A stretch of 64,000 nt of DNA from Prescottella equi (GCF_020171745.1 NZ_JAIVAH010000023.1:109863-173862); one strand, 5' to 3'; numbered from the stretch's first letter, positions 48,417 through 58,589 are shown. The notes: generated by a model not told the origin, from the letters alone. Numbers and translations are program-made.

Positions 48417-49397
48417 TCAGTTCGGCTCGTCGGTGCCCCGCTCGTCGTCCGTCTCGGCTCCGGGGTCGCCGGCTTCGTCCCCGCGGCGCGCGTGCTCGGC
48501 GAGGAAACGCTCGAACTCGGCGCCGAGTTCGTCGCCGCTCGGGAGGTCCTCGTCGCTCGCGAGCAGGGTCGACTGCTGTTCCTGTGCGGCCACGTACGAG
48601 TCGTACTGGTTCTCGAGCGCCTTCACCACCGACTGGACCTCCTCGTTCGAGGTGATGTGCTCGTCGATCTGCTCGCGCACCCGGGCGGCGGCCTCACCGA
48701 GGGCGACCAGAGGCAGCGCGAGGTCCGCGATCTCCATCACGTTCTCGAGCAGTGTCTCGGCGGCGGCCGGGTACTCGGTCTGGGCGAGGTAGTGGGGCAC
48801 GTGCACGGAGAAGCCCACCGATTCGTGTCCGTGCTGGCTCATCCGGAGTTCGAGGAGCGACGACGCGCTGCCCGGTACCTGGAGTTCGCCCGACCACCGG
48901 TGGTGATCCTTGATCAACTCCTTGTTGGTCGAGTGCGCCGTCACGCTCAGCGGCCGGGTGTGAGGGATGGCCATCGGAATCGCGTTGATGCCGACCGTCC
49001 GGCGGACACCAAGCTGCTCGGCGAGCAGCCGGACCGCGGTGGTGAACCGCTCCCAGCGCAGGTCGGGTTCCATGCCCGCGAGAAGCAGGAACGGGGTTCC
49101 GCCGGTGTCCTTCAGCGCATACAGGTTCAGCTGGGGCGCGTCGAAGTCCGAGAAGTGGTCGGCCTTGAAGGTCATGGTGGGGCGCCGCGATCGGTAGTCG
49201 ATCAGCTCGTCCACCGCGAACGACGCGACCAGTTCGGTCTCGAGGCTCTCGCGCAGGTGCTTGGTGGCCAGCTTCACCGCATGTCCGGCGTCGGAGAAGC
49301 CCTCCAGTCCGTGGATCAGCACCGGACCCTGGCCGTCGGCCGAGGACAGATGCGGTGCCGGGAATTCCAGCTCGTACATCTTCGACTGCTCGTCCAT
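48417..49397 (-). CDS. PAC2-family protein (Rv2714-like)
   Basis: 326-residue protein of the PAC2 (proteasome assembly chaperone-like) family. Visible family segments are PVLIHGLEGFSDAGHAVKLA, LVASFAVDELIDYRSRRPTM and INAIPMAIPHTRPLSVTAHS. An acidic C-terminal tail ends DDERGTDEPN. Structure is known for M. tuberculosis Rv2714 but its function is not; a role in proteasome assembly is unproven. No TM segments. No proteasome gene lies in the window. Confidence 0.85.
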   Translation of the reverse strand: MDEQSKMYELEFPAPHLSSADGQGPVLIHGLEGFSDAGHAVKLATKHLRESLETELVASFAVDELIDYRSRRPTMTFKADHFSDFDAPQLNLYALKDTGGTPFLLLAGMEPDLRWERFTTAVRLLAEQLGVRRTVGINAIPMAIPHTRPLSVTAHSTNKELIKDHHRWSGELQVPGSASSLLELRMSQHGHESVGFSVHVPHYLAQTEYPAAAETLLENVMEIADLALPLVALGEAAARVREQIDEHITSNEEVQSVVKALENQYDSYVAAQEQQSTLLASDEDLPSGDELGAEFERFLAEHARRGDEAGDPGAETDDERGTDEPN

Positions 49398-49609
49398 GAC
49401 GGCTCCTTTTCCTTCGAACGTCTTCTTCCAGTGTCCCTCACGGGGTCCCGTCGTTCTAAACGGGAGCCGGGGAGGCCCGCGGCGAGGGTCGGTACCCGCC
49501 GTCAGTGGACCAACAACGGCGGCCCGCGAATCATTCCGTCCGGTCCGGCTGTGTGACAGGGTGTGGCGGACGGGCAGGACCGCGAGTCAATCGTGCAGGA
49601 GGGCGCCAC

Positions 49610-50290
49610 ATGAGGAAGCGCATGCTCTGCGCGCTCGTGCTGGGTTCGATCGTGCTCGTTGCCGGATGCGGGACGGTGGTCTCCGGCACCGCGACGCCGA
49701 CCCAGGGCTCGGTCACGTCCCGGCCGCTCGGTGAACTGTTGCTCGAGCCGGCGGCCTTCCCGACCGCATACCCCGCGGTCGTCCTTCCCGCGCAAGCGGT
49801 TTCGCAGGCGGCGCCGGACCTCGCCGGGATCGCGCCCGGCGCGCGGGTCGTCCCACCGGGCTGCAAACCGCCGCAGCAGGACTTCACCCCGAACGGAACC
49901 GTGATGGCGGTCGGTACGGATTCGGTGACCCGGTCGACCGTCACGATCGAGTTGGTCCGAGTGGCGACTCCACTCGCGGAACTCGGGGCGCAACTGGTCG
50001 AATGCCCCGACGTGACCGCGACCGCGAACGGCGTCGACGTAGCGGTGCGGACCACGATCACCCCACCGCCCCGGATCGAGGCGGACGACACGCTCGCACT
50101 GCGCCGGACAGTCGAATCCGGCGGGCCGGGCGGGACGGTGACCCAATCGATGCTCACCCTGATCGCGCAGGTCGACGACGTGCGGATCCAGGCCACCTAC
50201 ATGTCGTTCGGTGCCGAACCGGGCGGGGACGACGCCGCGGTCCTCGACGAACTCTTCACCGCGGCGGTGCAGAAGGTCCGCGCCGGTTGA
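49610..50290 (+). CDS. Lipoprotein with sensor-like domain
   Basis: 226-residue precursor. The signal sequence MRKRMLCALVLGSIVLVAGC ends in a lipobox (LVAGC, lipid on C20). A Thr/Ser/Gly linker follows, then a beta-rich domain (about 45-226) with one disulfide-capable pair (PPGCKPPQ and LVECPDVTA). The type resembles extracellular PknH-like sensor domains of mycobacterial lipoproteins. ATG at 49610 is chosen for GCAGGAGGG nine bases upstream and the lipoprotein N-terminus. No partner kinase is nearby. Ligand unknown. Confidence 0.8.
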   Translation: MRKRMLCALVLGSIVLVAGCGTVVSGTATPTQGSVTSRPLGELLLEPAAFPTAYPAVVLPAQAVSQAAPDLAGIAPGARVVPPGCKPPQQDFTPNGTVMAVGTDSVTRSTVTIELVRVATPLAELGAQLVECPDVTATANGVDVAVRTTITPPPRIEADDTLALRRTVESGGPGGTVTQSMLTLIAQVDDVRIQATYMSFGAEPGGDDAAVLDELFTAAVQKVRAG

Positions 50291-50440
50291 GGTCCCGGCG
50301 CTAACACATCACCCCGACAGGGGGGCGCCTCGCGCGGCCGGAAAGCCGGGTTCTGCACAGGCGTCGCCGTCATCCACAGGGCGGGCATCGTCCCAGGTCG
50401 CGGCGAACACCTCGTCCGGTTCACGCGGCATGGTCGTGGC

Positions 50441-51553
50441 ATGACGACACCGACCTCGGCACACGGTTCACCCTGTCCACACGACCCGCGTACGGCTCAT
50501 GCCGTTCGCATCTCCGATCCCGGGGACCTCATCAGTGCGGTGCCCGCCCTGCTCGGCTTCCACCCGCACCGGTCGCTCGTCGTGATCTGCCTGGCCGGCA
50601 CCTCGGTCGGCGCGGTGATGCGGCACGATCTCCGGCCTGGTGAGCCCGCGGTGATGCGCATCGTCCTCGAGCAGTTCACCGCGGTGGCCGTCCGGGAAGG
50701 AGCCGACCAGATCCTGGTCGTCATGGTCGACGACCGCCTACCCGACCGTCCCGAGTCGAGCGATCTCGTGACCCACGGGGAGATCGCGGCGGCGTTCGCC
50801 GAACTGCTCGGGGTACGGGGAATCGAGCTTGCCGCGACCCATCTCGTCGCCCGCATCGCGGCAGGTGCCCCGTGGACGGACCTCGCGGGGAGCGTACGTG
50901 GAGCGCTCCCGGACCCGACCTCGTCGAGGGTGGCACTCGCCCAGGTTCTCGGGGGCCGCGCGATCCGATCCTCCCGAGACGAACTCGAGGCCGTGTTGGT
51001 CCCGGATCCGCTCGACGACCAGCAGCGTGTCGCCCACCTCATCGACGACGCGCGGGACCGGATCGCGCGCGGAGCCGGGGTGGCGCGGACCGCCACCGAT
51101 CCGATCGGCGCCGACCGGCACTGCCTCGAGCGGGTGCTCGCCCGGATCGCGCAGACCGCGTCGGGTGACGAGGTGACACCCGAGGAATGCGCGGAACTCG
51201 CTCTCGTGCTGGAGAATCCGCGCGTGCGAGATGCGCTGCTCGCGCTGTCGGCCGGCGACGACGCGGACGCTGCCGAGCAGTTGTGGATCGCCTTGGCGCG
51301 CGCACTGCCCGAGCCCGAACGGGCCGAACCGCTAGCGCTTCTCGGCTTCAGTGCGTACCTGCGGGGTGACGGGCCGATGGCGGGGGTCGCGCTGTGCGCA
51401 GCGCTCACGGCCGACCCCTGCCATCGTCTGGCCAATCTCCTCGACGACGCCCTGCAACGTGGCGTACGCCCGGGCGTCCTGCGCGAACTCGCCGATGTCG
51501 GGCGCGATACCGCGGCCGACCTCGGGGTGCGTCTGCCGCCGACGGCGGACTAG
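50441..51553 (+). CDS. DUF4192 family protein
   Basis: 370-residue cytoplasmic protein of the actinobacterial DUF4192 family, function unknown. The N-terminal core [20 protein letters not shown] followed by [14 protein letters not shown] is the family signature. The C-terminal part is helical, with [20 protein letters not shown]. Its 3' end overlaps the convergent galE stop by four bases. The ATG has no ribosome binding site and is preceded by CATGGT and six bases, possibly a weak leaderless promoter. Confidence 0.85.
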   Translation: MTTPTSAHGSPCPHDPRTAHAVRISDPGDLISAVPALLGFHPHRSLVVICLAGTSVGAVMRHDLRPGEPAVMRIVLEQFTAVAVREGADQILVVMVDDRLPDRPESSDLVTHGEIAAAFAELLGVRGIELAATHLVARIAAGAPWTDLAGSVRGALPDPTSSRVALAQVLGGRAIRSSRDELEAVLVPDPLDDQQRVAHLIDDARDRIARGAGVARTATDPIGADRHCLERVLARIAQTASGDEVTPEECAELALVLENPRVRDALLALSAGDDADAAEQLWIALARALPEPERAEPLALLGFSAYLRGDGPMAGVALCAALTADPCHRLANLLDDALQRGVRPGVLRELADVGRDTAADLGVRLPPTAD

Positions 51554-52545
51554 CGGCGGGCGGCGTGCGCCCGGTCGCCCAGGGCCTGCAGATACTTCCA
51601 GGCGTCGGAGACGATCTCGTCGAGGTCGGTGTGTGCCGGGCGCCAGCCGAGTTCGTCGACGGCGCGGTCGCTGGACGCGATCAGCACGGCAGGATCACCC
51701 GCGCGCCGGGGTGCGTCCTCGGCGGCGATCGGCAGGCCGGTCACGCGCTCGCAGGCCGAAATAACCTCGCGGACAGTGAATCCGGCGCCGCTGCCAAGGT
51801 TGTAGATGCGGTGCTGTCCGGCGACCGACGATTCCAGCGCCAGCAGGTGCGCGTCGGCCAGATCGAGTACGTGGATGTAGTCGCGCACCGCGGTGCCGTC
51901 CTTGGTCGGCCAGTCGGTGCCGAACACCGAGATCTTCTCGCGCTGGCCGAGCGCGACCTGGAGCACGAGGGGGATGAGATGTGTTTCGACGACCCGGTTC
52001 TCGCCTGCACCCTTGTAGGCGCCGGCGACGTTGAAGTAGCGAAGGCTGGTCGCGGCGAGCGAGTGTGCGTTCGCGTACGACGTGATCGCGTGGTCGATCG
52101 CGAGCTTCGTGGCGCCGTACGGGTTGGTCGGACGGGTCGGCGCGTCCTCGGTGATGGGCGTGCGCTCCGGCTCGCCGTAGGTCGCCGCGGTGGACGAGAA
52201 CACCAGGCGCGGTGTGCCCGACAGCCGCATCGCCTCGAGCAGAGCCAGCGTCGTCACGACGTTGCCGTGCCAGTACTGCTCCGGACGCTCGACGGACTCG
52301 CCGACCAACGACTGTGCGGCGAAATGCAGCACTCCGTCGAAACGGGGTGTGCTGTTGCCGGATCCGAGCACGGACCCGGCAACAGCAGCGATGTCACCCT
52401 CGATGAACTCCGCACCCGCCGGCACGGCGTCGGCGTTTCCGGTCGAGAGGTCGTCGACGACGACCACCTCGTGGCCACGCTCGAGCAGCACGGTGGTGCA
52501 CACGCTGCCGACATATCCCGCGCCGCCGGTAACCAGAAGTCTCAC
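51550..52545 (-). CDS. galE: UDP-glucose 4-epimerase
   Basis: NAD-dependent epimerase that makes UDP-galactose, needed for cell-wall arabinogalactan in this order. The 331-residue extended SDR has the Rossmann motif [10 protein letters not shown] and the catalytic Ser in [11 protein letters not shown]. The YxxxK motif is in [12 protein letters not shown] (Tyr/Lys), and [10 protein letters not shown] is the GalE-type substrate segment. Length is normal. It lies 45 bp after ideR on the same strand and may be co-transcribed with it. Confidence 0.93.
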   Translation of the reverse strand: MRLLVTGGAGYVGSVCTTVLLERGHEVVVVDDLSTGNADAVPAGAEFIEGDIAAVAGSVLGSGNSTPRFDGVLHFAAQSLVGESVERPEQYWHGNVVTTLALLEAMRLSGTPRLVFSSTAATYGEPERTPITEDAPTRPTNPYGATKLAIDHAITSYANAHSLAATSLRYFNVAGAYKGAGENRVVETHLIPLVLQVALGQREKISVFGTDWPTKDGTAVRDYIHVLDLADAHLLALESSVAGQHRIYNLGSGAGFTVREVISACERVTGLPIAAEDAPRRAGDPAVLIASSDRAVDELGWRPAHTDLDEIVSDAWKYLQALGDRAHAARR

Positions 52546-52590
52546 AGTTCATCTCCTCGCGTGCCGCAACCGAACACGCGAAGCGAGGTG

Positions 52591-53277
52591 TCAGACCTGC
52601 TTCACCTGGACGGCGTGGGCCATTTCCTCAGGAAGGTCGAATTCGTCGTGACCGGACGCGGTGATCGTCACCGAGCCTGGTCGGGTCTCGACTGTAACCC
52701 GGGCATCGGGGACCACGCCTGCTTCGCGCAGCTGGCCGATCAGTTCCGGATCGGACTGGACGTGTTCGGCGAGGCGGCGCACCACCACGGCGGTCGGCTT
52801 GCCGGGCGGCACGTCCGTGAGCCGGATCAGCGTCTCCGCGTTGCCGGACGGCCGGTCCAGACCCAGATCCGCCAGACCCGGGATCGGGTTGCCGTACGGC
52901 GAGGTCGTCGGGTTCTTCAGTACCTCGACGAGGCGGCGTTCGACGTCCTCGCTCATCACGTGCTCCCAGCGGCATGCCTCGGCATGCACCTGGTCCCACT
53001 CGAGGCCGATGATGTCGACGAGCAGGCGCTCGGCGAGGCGATGCTTGCGCATCACTGCGACCGCGAGGTTGCGGCCCTTGTCGGTCAGCTCGAGATGGCG
53101 GTCACCCGCCACCTGCAGCAGCCCGTCGCGCTCCATGCGGGCAACCGTCTGGCTCACGGTCGGACCGCTCTGCTCGAGTCGTTCGGCGATCCGCGCGCGG
53201 AGCGGGACGACGCCCTCTTCTTCCAAGTCGTAGATCGTCCGGAGATACATCTCCGTGGTGTCGACCAGATCCTTCAC
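52591..53277 (-). CDS. ideR: Iron-dependent repressor IdeR
   Basis: DtxR-family Fe(II) sensor that represses siderophore and iron-uptake genes. The 228-residue protein has the HTH (SGPTVSQTVARMERDGLL), the dimer/metal domain and a C-terminal SH3-like domain. Metal ligands fall at the classical numbers with the GTG start at 53277: M10, H79, E83, H98, C102, E105 and H106, plus E171 and Q174 from the SH3 part. This numbering supports GTG 53277 over the GTG two codons upstream. The ribosome binding site is AAGGGG. No clear iron box is seen nearby. Divergent from acuC. Confidence 0.96.
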   Translation of the reverse strand: MKDLVDTTEMYLRTIYDLEEEGVVPLRARIAERLEQSGPTVSQTVARMERDGLLQVAGDRHLELTDKGRNLAVAVMRKHRLAERLLVDIIGLEWDQVHAEACRWEHVMSEDVERRLVEVLKNPTTSPYGNPIPGLADLGLDRPSGNAETLIRLTDVPPGKPTAVVVRRLAEHVQSDPELIGQLREAGVVPDARVTVETRPGSVTITASGHDEFDLPEEMAHAVQVKQV

Positions 53278-53441
53278 TCTCACACCCCTTCGTCTCGGGT
53301 GATTCTACCGGGCATTTCGGTTTGTCGGTCCCGCTCCGGCACCGAGGCGAAACGCGTCGCGCAGGCGCCGGAGCGAGAGCTCCTCCGGACGGCCCTGTCG
53401 ACACTGTTCGTGGCGCCTCGCGCGGGCGACGCCGCGCCAAG

Positions 53442-53453
53442 TAACTTGGGTGA
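53442..53453 (+). promoter_or_regulatory. leaderless -10 element of acuC
   Basis: TAACTT, GGGTGA, then ATG at 53454. No Shine-Dalgarno sequence. Confidence 0.5.
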
Positions 53454-54728
53454 ATGGCCGTGTCGTCAGGTCCCGGTAGGGGCACAGCAACCACCGGTTC
53501 GGATCGCGTCGTGGTCTGGAGTCCGGACTATCTCAGCTATCGCTGGAGTCCGCAGCATCCGATGAACCCGACCCGCCTCGACCTCACGATGGCGCTCGCC
53601 GACGGACTGGGGTTGATCGACGCCGCGGAGGTCGTGCGCCCCGACGCCGCCTCCGACGCCGACCTGCTCCGCATCCACACCCCCGCCTACATAGACGCGG
53701 TCAAACTCGCGGGCGAGGCAGGCGACGGGGCACTGCCACCGGAGCTCGAGACGCGGCACGGACTCGGCACCGACGACAACCCGATCTTTCCCCGGATGCA
53801 CGAGGCCAGCGCGGTGCTCGCGGGCGGTTCGCTCGCCGCCGCCAAGGAGATCGCGTCCGGCCGCGCCCGGCGCGCGGTGAGCATCGGCGGCGGTATGCAT
53901 CACGCGATGGCGGACTGGGCCTCCGGATTCTGTGTCTACAACGACGCCGCGATCGCCATTTCCTGGTTGCTGGACAACGGCTTCGACCGCATCGCCTACG
54001 TCGACATCGACGCGCACCACGGTGACGGCGTCCAGCACGCGTTCCTCGGCGACCCGCGGGTGATGACCATCTCGATCCACCAGCACCCGGCCACGTTGTG
54101 GCCGAACACCGGGTGGTCGAGCGAGGTGGGAGCCGGTGCCGCCGAGGGCACCGCGATCAACCTTCCGGTCCTGCCCGGCACCAGTGATGCGCTGTGGCTG
54201 AGGGGATTCCATGCGGTGGTGCCGGCCGCGATCGCGGGATTCCGGCCGCAGATCGTGATCAGCCAGTGTGGCGCCGACAATCACCGCGAGGACCCGCTGG
54301 CGGATCTTGCCCTGACCGTCGACGGTCAGCGTGCCGCGTACCTCGCGATGCGCGACCTCGCCGACCGGTACGCGGAGGGGCGTTGGCTCGCGGTCGGCGG
54401 TGGCGGGTACGGGTTGGTCCGGGTCGTGCCGAGATCGTGGACCCATCTCATCGCCGCCGCTCTCGACCGCGAGATCGACCCCGCCACGGCGATCCCCGAC
54501 AGCTGGCGTGAGAAGGCACACGCCATCGCTCCCAGCGTCGATCTGCCCACGACGATGGGCGAGGGCGGCGACACGAAGTACCTGCCGTGGGACGGCCCCG
54601 GAGGGACGCCCGAGACCGGCGTCGCCTCGATGGACCGCGCCCTCACCCGCATCGACGCGGCGATCATCGCGACCCGCCGCGCCGCATTCCCACTGCTCGG
54701 CCTCGATCCGGAGGATCCCCGTGACTGA
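53454..54728 (+). CDS. acuC: AcuC-type lysine deacetylase (histone deacetylase family)
   Basis: Zn-dependent deacylase that in Bacillus removes acetyl groups from acetyl-CoA synthetase. The 424-residue protein has the class I HDAC core: the double His in SIGGGMHHAMADWASGFCVY, the metal Asp and His in YVDIDAHHGDGVQHAF, the second metal Asp in SQCGADNHREDPLADL and the GGGGYG loop near residue 320. A helical tail follows. It overlaps the downstream GNAT fusion gene by 8 bp. That neighbour is the enzyme expected to add the acyl groups, so the pair is probably an acetylation switch. Confidence 0.93.
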   Translation: MAVSSGPGRGTATTGSDRVVVWSPDYLSYRWSPQHPMNPTRLDLTMALADGLGLIDAAEVVRPDAASDADLLRIHTPAYIDAVKLAGEAGDGALPPELETRHGLGTDDNPIFPRMHEASAVLAGGSLAAAKEIASGRARRAVSIGGGMHHAMADWASGFCVYNDAAIAISWLLDNGFDRIAYVDIDAHHGDGVQHAFLGDPRVMTISIHQHPATLWPNTGWSSEVGAGAAEGTAINLPVLPGTSDALWLRGFHAVVPAAIAGFRPQIVISQCGADNHREDPLADLALTVDGQRAAYLAMRDLADRYAEGRWLAVGGGGYGLVRVVPRSWTHLIAAALDREIDPATAIPDSWREKAHAIAPSVDLPTTMGEGGDTKYLPWDGPGGTPETGVASMDRALTRIDAAIIATRRAAFPLLGLDPEDPRD

Positions 54729-57417
54729 CGGCACCGCCCAAGACGGCAAGGAAGTCGATCTCGAACGCGCACGGAACTTTCCGCGGCACTGGCTCGCGGA
54801 CGTGCTCGCGTCGGACGGGGGTGTCGTGCACCTGCGTCCGATCGTTCCCGAGGACGCCGACAAGCTGGTCGAGTTCCACGGCAAGTTGTCCGAACGCACC
54901 CGCTATCTGCGCTACTTCGGCCCGTACCCGACCATGTCCAAGCGCGACATCGTGAACTTCACGACGGTCGATCATCGCAACCGCGTCGCGTTCGTCGCGA
55001 TCCTCGGCGACGAGATCATCGCGGTGGGCCGCTACGAACGCCTGCTCGACGTCGGCGACGGACGCTCCGCCGAGGTCGCGTTCGTCGTGGCCGACGCGCA
55101 CCAGGGCCGCGGCCTCGGACCGATCCTGCTCGAGCACCTCGCGGGTGCGGCCGCCGAGAACGGTCTGAACATGTTCGTCGCCGAGGTCCTGGCCGAGAAC
55201 CGCAATATGGTCTCCGTGTTTCGTGAGGCCGGATATCAGGTCAGCCGCAGTTTCGACGGGGGCGTGCTGCGCCTCGAGTTCGCGATCGACCCGACCGAGG
55301 CGCTGTTGTCGGTGCGGAACTCGCGGGAGCGCGCCGCCGAGGCCCGCAGCGTCCGCAACGTGCTCAGCCCACGATCGGTGGCCGTGATCGGCGCCTCCAC
55401 CGACAGTTCCAAGGTCGGCAATGCGGTCCTGGCGAACGTGTTGCAGGGCAACTTCTCCGGCCCCGTTTACCCGGTCAACGCCGAACACCGATCGGTGCGC
55501 GGTGTCCGCGCCTATCCGACGGTGCGCGACATCCCCGACGACGTCGACCTCGCCGTCGTGGCGGTCCCGGCCGAGTCGATCGACGCGGTGCTCGACGACT
55601 GTCTCGCCAAGGGCGTCAAGGCGCTCGTGGTGGTGTCGGCGGGATTCGGCGAGACCGGGCCCGACGGAAGGGATTCCGAGCGCCGCCTCGTGCACGCGGC
55701 CCGCGCGCACGGCATGCGCTTGATCGGGCCGAACGCGCTCGGGGTCGCGAACAACGACGTGGCCGTGTCGCTGAACGCGACACTCGCGCCTGTGCTGCCC
55801 AAGCCGGGTCGGGTCGGGTTCTTCTGCCAGTCCGGCGCACTCGGCATCGCGATTCTGGACCAGGCCGCGAAACGGCACCTGGGCCTGTCGACGTTCGTCT
55901 CGGCCGGCAACCGCGCGGACGTCTCCGGCAACGACCTGCTGCAGTACTGGGACACCGATCCCGACACCGAGGTGGTGCTGCTGTACCTGGAGAGCTTCGG
56001 TAATCCCCGCAAGTTCTCCCGCATCGCCCGCCGCGTCGCCCGCAACAAACCGATCGTCGCCGTCAAGAGCGGCCGGCACGCGGTGCCCCCGGCGCTCGCC
56101 GCGACCGGCGTCGAGATGGACGACTCGATCGTGCGGTCGCTGTTCGAGCAGGCCGGCGTCGTGCAGGTCGGCTCGATCTCGCAGCTCTTCGACTGCGCGA
56201 TGCTGTTCGGGTACCAGCCGCTGCCGGCGGGGCCCCGGGTCGCGGTTGTCGGCAACTCGACCGCGCTGGGTGTGCTGGCCGTCGACGCGGCGCGCCGCGA
56301 GGGCCTGCAGGTGGGCGAGCCGGTCGACCTCGGCGCGCAGGCCACCCCCGAGGTGTTCGCGGCCGCGGTGTCGACCGCGCTCGCGTCGTTCGACGTCGAC
56401 GCCGTCATCGCGGTCTTCGCGCCGCCCGTCGCAGTTGCCGTCGAACCGTACGCGCAGGCGCTGCGGGAGGCCGTCGTCGACACCGACAAGCCGATCCTCA
56501 CCACGTTCCTCGCGGCCGAGGGCATTCCGGACGTGCTCGCGGTCCGCGGGCCCGACGGCCATCCGACGCGGGGGTCGGTGCCGTCGTTCCCCGGCCCCGA
56601 ACGGGCGGCGCTGGCCCTGGCCCGCGCGTGGCGCTATGCCGCCTGGCGGGGTCGGCCGGTCTCGAAGGTGGTCCGACCCAACGGCATCGATCCCGACCGG
56701 GCCCGCACCCTCGTCGAGGGCTGGCTGGGGGAGTCGAACGGCCGGTGGCTGTCGGACTTCGAGGCCGCGCAGCTGCTCGCGTGCTACGGCGTCCACGTGG
56801 TCGAGTTCCGTGCCGCGACCACCGCGGACGAGGCGGTCGCGGCGGCCGACGAACTGGGATATCCGGTCGCGGTCAAGGCGACCGGCGAGCTGTGGCGGCA
56901 CCGCCCCGATCTCGGCGGCGTGCGGCTGGATCTGGTGGGACCGGACTCGGTGCGGCTCGCGTACCGCGACCTCGCGGCAGCGTCGGGGGAGCCGCTGCTG
57001 CACGTCCAGAAGATGGCGACCAAGGGCATCGGTTGTGTCGTCGGGGTGCAGGACGACCCGTCGTTCGGTTCGCTCATCTCGTTCGGTCTGGCCGGCGTGA
57101 TCTCCGATCTGCTGGGGGATCGCGCGTACCGGGTGCTGCCGTTGACGGAGGACGAGGCGGCCGAACTGATCGACGCGCCCAAGGCCGCGCCCCTGCTGTC
57201 CGGGTACCGCAGCGCCGCGCCGGTGAACAAGCAGGCGCTCGTCGACCTGGTCCAGCGGGTGTCGGCACTGGCCGACGACCTGCCCGAGGTGCGATCGCTC
57301 GCCTGCGAGCCGGTGCTCGCGTCCGCCGAGGGCGCCCAGGTCACCGACGCCAGGGTGCGGATCGGACCCGAGCCGAGCATGGCAGACCTCGGTCCGCGTC
57401 GGCTCCGGGAGTGGTGA
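54721..57417 (+). CDS. GNAT lysine acetyltransferase fused to acyl-CoA-synthetase-like domains
   Basis: Probable protein lysine acetyltransferase of the Pat type, 898 residues. The GNAT domain is N-terminal (about 25-200) with the acetyl-CoA loop VVADAHQGRGLGPILLEHLA. It is followed by NDP-forming acyl-CoA-synthetase regions: CoA-binding SVAVIGASTDSSKVGNAVLA, GFFCQSGALGIAILDQAAKR, and an ATP-grasp-like end from about 680. The phosphohistidine motif expected as SHTG in active synthetases reads AATG here (A461-G463). The synthetase part is therefore probably a ligand-sensing regulator. This GNAT-first order matches Streptomyces Pat and is the reverse of PatZ. GTG start overlaps acuC. Confidence 0.88.
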   Translation: MTDGTAQDGKEVDLERARNFPRHWLADVLASDGGVVHLRPIVPEDADKLVEFHGKLSERTRYLRYFGPYPTMSKRDIVNFTTVDHRNRVAFVAILGDEIIAVGRYERLLDVGDGRSAEVAFVVADAHQGRGLGPILLEHLAGAAAENGLNMFVAEVLAENRNMVSVFREAGYQVSRSFDGGVLRLEFAIDPTEALLSVRNSRERAAEARSVRNVLSPRSVAVIGASTDSSKVGNAVLANVLQGNFSGPVYPVNAEHRSVRGVRAYPTVRDIPDDVDLAVVAVPAESIDAVLDDCLAKGVKALVVVSAGFGETGPDGRDSERRLVHAARAHGMRLIGPNALGVANNDVAVSLNATLAPVLPKPGRVGFFCQSGALGIAILDQAAKRHLGLSTFVSAGNRADVSGNDLLQYWDTDPDTEVVLLYLESFGNPRKFSRIARRVARNKPIVAVKSGRHAVPPALAATGVEMDDSIVRSLFEQAGVVQVGSISQLFDCAMLFGYQPLPAGPRVAVVGNSTALGVLAVDAARREGLQVGEPVDLGAQATPEVFAAAVSTALASFDVDAVIAVFAPPVAVAVEPYAQALREAVVDTDKPILTTFLAAEGIPDVLAVRGPDGHPTRGSVPSFPGPERAALALARAWRYAAWRGRPVSKVVRPNGIDPDRARTLVEGWLGESNGRWLSDFEAAQLLACYGVHVVEFRAATTADEAVAAADELGYPVAVKATGELWRHRPDLGGVRLDLVGPDSVRLAYRDLAAASGEPLLHVQKMATKGIGCVVGVQDDPSFGSLISFGLAGVISDLLGDRAYRVLPLTEDEAAELIDAPKAAPLLSGYRSAAPVNKQALVDLVQRVSALADDLPEVRSLACEPVLASAEGAQVTDARVRIGPEPSMADLGPRRLREW

Positions 57418-57475
57418 CCCACCACTGAAGGGCCGGCAGTGCCCCGACCCGCCGAAGTGCCCCGACACAACGAAA

Positions 57476-57522
57476 CCCGGCCGATCTCCGAACCCGAGGG
57501 GGAGGGACGGAGACCGGCCGGG
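57476..57522. terminator. terminator between the acetyltransferase and sigB
   Basis: 15-bp arms CCCGGCCGATCTCCG and CGGAGACCGGCCGGG, one mismatch, 17-nt loop. It separates two convergent genes. Confidence 0.85.
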
Positions 57523-57558
57523 AAGCCAGTGAGAAGGCCGAGAAGGTGATCGGAGGGG

Positions 57559-58527
57559 TCAGCTCGCGTAGGCACGCAGGCGATCGGCGCGCTCACCCTG
57601 ACGGAGCTTGCCCATCACCTCGCGCTCGATCTGCCGCACGCGCTCGCGGGAGAGCCCGAACAGCTTGCCGATCTGGTCGAGGGTGCGCGGCTGGCCGTCG
57701 TCGAGGCCGTAGCGCAGGCGGATCACCTGCTGCTCGCGCTCGTCGAGGGTGGCCAGGACGCTGCGGACGTCGCTGTGCAGCAGCCCGGCGATCACCGCGT
57801 TCTCCGCCGACGTCGCCTCGGAGTCCTCGATGAAGTCGCCGAGCGGCGCCTCCTCGTCGTTGCCGACGGGCATGTCCAGACTCACCGGGTCGCGGCTGTG
57901 GTCGAGCAGGTCGGCGATCTTGTGCTCGGGGATCCCCGACTCCTGCGACAGCTCCTCGTCAGTGGCCTCGCGGCCGAGCTGCTGGTGCAGTTCGCGCTTG
58001 ATCCGGGCGAGCTTGTTGACCTGCTCGACGAGATGGACGGGGAGCCGGATCGTGCGGCTCTGATCGGCCATGCCGCGCGTGATCGCCTGACGGATCCACC
58101 ACGTGGCGTACGTCGAGAACTTGAAGCCCTTGGCGTAGTCGAACTTCTCCATCGCTCGGATCAGCCCGAGGTTGCCTTCCTGGATCAGGTCCAGGAGCGG
58201 CATACCGCGGCCGGTGTAGCGCTTGGCGAGCGACACCACGAGGCGGAGGTTGGCCTCGAGGAGATGACGCCGGGCCGCTTCTCCGTCCCGCACGATGGTG
58301 GCGAGGTCGCGCTTCTTGACCGCCGTCAGCCGCTTCTTGGTCGCGAGGACGTGCGCGGCATACAGCCCCGCCTCGATCCGCCGCGCCAGATCGACCTCGT
58401 CCGCAGCGGTGAGCAGTGCCGTGCGGCCGATCCCGTTCAGATAGACGCGAACGAGATCTGCTGCCGGGCTCTGGCTGTCCAGATCGGAACCGGTGGCGCG
58501 GGGTCGAGTGGTGCTGGGGCTTGTCAT
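57559..58527 (-). CDS. sigB: Group 2 sigma factor SigB
   Basis: Stress and stationary-phase sigma-70-like factor, 322 residues. Region 1.2 is [17 protein letters not shown]. Region 2 carries [20 protein letters not shown] and [20 protein letters not shown]. Region 3 and the region 4 HTH ([20 protein letters not shown]) follow. The long N-terminal region 1.1 of SigA is absent. ATG at 58527 is set by AGGAGG seven bases upstream. It has an ECF-type promoter upstream (58563-58589). Position beside ideR matches mycobacteria. Confidence 0.95.
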   Translation of the reverse strand: MTSPSTTRPRATGSDLDSQSPAADLVRVYLNGIGRTALLTAADEVDLARRIEAGLYAAHVLATKKRLTAVKKRDLATIVRDGEAARRHLLEANLRLVVSLAKRYTGRGMPLLDLIQEGNLGLIRAMEKFDYAKGFKFSTYATWWIRQAITRGMADQSRTIRLPVHLVEQVNKLARIKRELHQQLGREATDEELSQESGIPEHKIADLLDHSRDPVSLDMPVGNDEEAPLGDFIEDSEATSAENAVIAGLLHSDVRSVLATLDEREQQVIRLRYGLDDGQPRTLDQIGKLFGLSRERVRQIEREVMGKLRQGERADRLRAYAS

Positions 58528-58562
58528 GACGTGCCTCCTCATCGGGGTGTCTCATATCCCTC

Positions 58563-58589
58563 AACGCTTCGACGGTCCGGGAAAGTTCC
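58563..58589 (-). promoter_or_regulatory. SigH/SigE-type promoter of sigB
   Basis: Minus strand GGAAC, 18 bp, CGTT (-35 at 58585-58589, -10 at 58563-58566), 36 bp before the ATG. It matches the GGAAC...CGTT consensus of mycobacterial SigE/SigH promoters, which are known to drive sigB there. Confidence 0.7.

Noticed and set aside
53340..53400. CCGGAG...CTCCTCCGG inverted repeat between ideR and acuC
   Set aside because: It lies between divergent starts, is short and imperfect, and fits no known operator; kept only as a note.
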